Source of the DNA: Pseudomonadota bacterium
GTDB lineage: Bacteria; Pseudomonadota; Gammaproteobacteria; Steroidobacterales; Steroidobacteraceae
DNA: 6,128 nt
Assembly (NCBI GenBank): GCA_021820785.1
Contig: JAKADE010000181.1
Location: forward strand, 1 to 6,128
Direction of reading: 5' to 3'
The position numbers and the translations under genes are program-made. Numbering within the stretch: position 1 is the stretch's first letter; each line of letters starts with the position of its first letter. Below the pieces are notes generated by a model. That model saw only the letters and a program-made list of their open reading frames with translations. It did no database searches and was not told the DNA's origin. Of the stretch, positions 4,844 through 6,128 are shown one piece after another.

Positions 4844-6128
4844 CTAGTTCGGCTTGCCCGAGAGCCGCTTCAGCAGTGCCCCGGCAAACTCGAAGCGCGA
4901 TTCTTCGTCCGGCAGGGCGCGCGCGACGCGCAGCTTCATGGCGCCCTCGAGCCGGTATTCGCGCGGTGACTGCTGCATCAGCTTCACCAGCGTCTGCGGC
5001 TGCACGGCGGTGTTCTCCTCGAACTGCACCATGCCGCCCTGCGGTCCGAGGTCGAGGCGGCGGATGCCGAGGGCGCGGGCGGTGAGTTTCAGCTTGGCGA
5101 TGCGAATCAGCCGCTGGGCGGCCTCTGGCAGCGGGCCGAAACGGTCGTAGATCTCCGCCAGCAGTCCATCGAGCGCATCGGCGCTCTCGGCCGCCGCGAT
5201 CCGCTTGTACAGCCCGAGGCGCACCTGCACGTCGGCGATGTAGGCCTCGGGCAGGAAGGCCGGCAGGCGCAGCTCGACCTCGGTGGCGGCCGCCAGCGGT
5301 TTCTCGAGTGCCGGTTCACGGCCGGATTTCAGCGCGTTCACCGCTTCCTCGAGCAGCTCGAGGTACAGCGCGAGGCCGATCTCGGACATCTGGCCGCTCT
5401 GCGACTCCCCGAGCAGTTCACCGGCGCCGCGGATCTCCAGGTCATGCGTGGCAAGGGCGAATCCCGCGCCGAGTTCTTCCATCGACTCGATCGCATCGAG
5501 GCGCTTGGCGGCATCGCCCGAGAGCGCCCGGCGCGGCGGGGCGATCAGATAGGCGTAGGCGCGGTGATGCGAGCGTCCGACGCGGCCGCGCAGCTGGTGC
5601 AGCTGCGCCAGGCCCATGTGGTCGGCACGGTTGATGATGATGGTGTTGGCGGTCGGCACGTCGATGCCGCTCTCGATGATGGTGGTGCACAGCAGCATGT
5701 CGAAGCGTCGGTGGTAGAAATCCACCATCAGCTGCTCGAGTTCGCGCTCGCGCATCTGGCCGTGGCCGATGCGCACGCTCACCTCGGGCACGAGCTTGTG
5801 CACCTCGGCGGCGATTTTCTCGATGGTGCGGATCTCGTTGTGCACGAAGTAGATCTGGCCGCCGCGGCGCAGCTCGCGCAGCACCGCCTCGCGCAGCGTC
5901 GGGCCATGCCATTCGATCACGAACGTCTTGATTGCCAGACGCTCCGCCGGTGGCGTGGTGATCAGCGACAGATCGCGCAGACCGCCGAGCGCCATGTTGA
6001 GCGTCCGCGGAATCGGCGTGGCGGTGAGCGTCAGCACGTGCACGTTCGCGCGCAGCGCCTGCAGCCGCTCCTTGTCACGTACGCCGAAGCGCTGCTCTTC
6101 ATCGACGATCAGCAGTCCGAGGTCCTTG
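4844..6128 (-). CDS. mfd: Transcription-repair coupling factor Mfd, C-terminal part
   Basis: The last 427 residues of Mfd, the ATP-driven translocase that removes RNA polymerase stalled at DNA damage and recruits UvrA. The gene runs off the window's right edge, so about 700 N-terminal residues (UvrB-like domains, RNA polymerase-binding domain, helicase motif I) are not visible. Counting from the edge: DEEQRFG (9-15) is the Walker B/motif II, TLTATPIPRTL (33-43) motif III, and RDLSLITTPPAERL the following conserved segment. TTIIESGIDVP (148-158) is motif V and QLRGRVGRSHHRAYAYL (178-194) motif VI, the arginine-finger region. RGAGELLGESQSGQ (233-246) lies in the TRG-type translocation region. 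From about 285 (ELRLPAFLPEAYI) comes the C-terminal regulatory domain D7, ending LLKRLSGKPN. The reading frame is intact throughout, with no missing key residue. It is followed by csiV on the same strand. Confidence 0.97.
   Translation of the reverse strand, partial: KDLGLLIVDEEQRFGVRDKERLQALRANVHVLTLTATPIPRTLNMALGGLRDLSLITTPPAERLAIKTFVIEWHGPTLREAVLRELRRGGQIYFVHNEIRTIEKIAAEVHKLVPEVSVRIGHGQMRERELEQLMVDFYHRRFDMLLCTTIIESGIDVPTANTIIINRADHMGLAQLHQLRGRVGRSHHRAYAYLIAPPRRALSGDAAKRLDAIESMEELGAGFALATHDLEIRGAGELLGESQSGQMSEIGLALYLELLEEAVNALKSGREPALEKPLAAATEVELRLPAFLPEAYIADVQVRLGLYKRIAAAESADALDGLLAEIYDRFGPLPEAAQRLIRIAKLKLTARALGIRRLDLGPQGGMVQFEENTAVQPQTLVKLMQQSPREYRLEGAMKLRVARALPDEESRFEFAGALLKRLSGKPN

Noticed and set aside
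4844..6043. GTG at 6041-6043 as the start of the mfd frame
   Set aside because: The Mfd sequence continues without interruption to the window edge, including the DEEQRFG motif upstream of this codon, so the GTG is internal.

Overview
The window is GC-rich bacterial DNA (roughly two thirds G+C by eye). The end of mfd followed closely by a csiV-family gene suggests a gammaproteobacterium, because CsiV is a family known from that class and, as I recall, often sits beside mfd there. I cannot name the genus. Genes fill both ends. The middle, about 3.1 to 4.1 kb, is gene-poor and looks eroded.

Layout: (1) Bases 1-2265, plus strand: the 3' part of one FtsX/MacB-type ABC transporter permease, then a complete second permease 16 bases downstream. 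They probably form a heteromeric efflux or export transporter whose ATPase lies upstream, outside the window. (2) Bases 2278-3120, plus strand: a compact two-gene unit of an ArsR-type winged-helix repressor and an SRPBCC (AHSA1-like) protein, overlapping by 8 bases. A near-consensus sigma-70 promoter sits just after the permease stop. Two copies of a 24-base inverted repeat (half-site A(C/T)AGGCAA) cover the promoter and the whole leader, which strongly suggests autorepression. (3) Bases 3121-4086: no confident intact gene. On the minus strand there is a small antitoxin-like ORF, overlapped by a reading frame that resembles a PIN-domain (VapC) toxin but has an in-frame stop and is too short. 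I read this as the remains of a vapBC-like module. Several short inverted repeats lie around it. (4) Bases 4087-6128, minus strand: the C-terminal 427 residues of Mfd, the transcription-repair coupling factor, followed 25 bases later by a csiV-family gene for a secreted protein.

The plus-strand genes and the mfd-csiV pair point at each other, and the decayed region lies between them. The most informative features are the doubled operator over the regulator promoter and the vapBC-like relic. I see no CRISPR array, rRNA, tRNA, complete mobile element or clearly new system.
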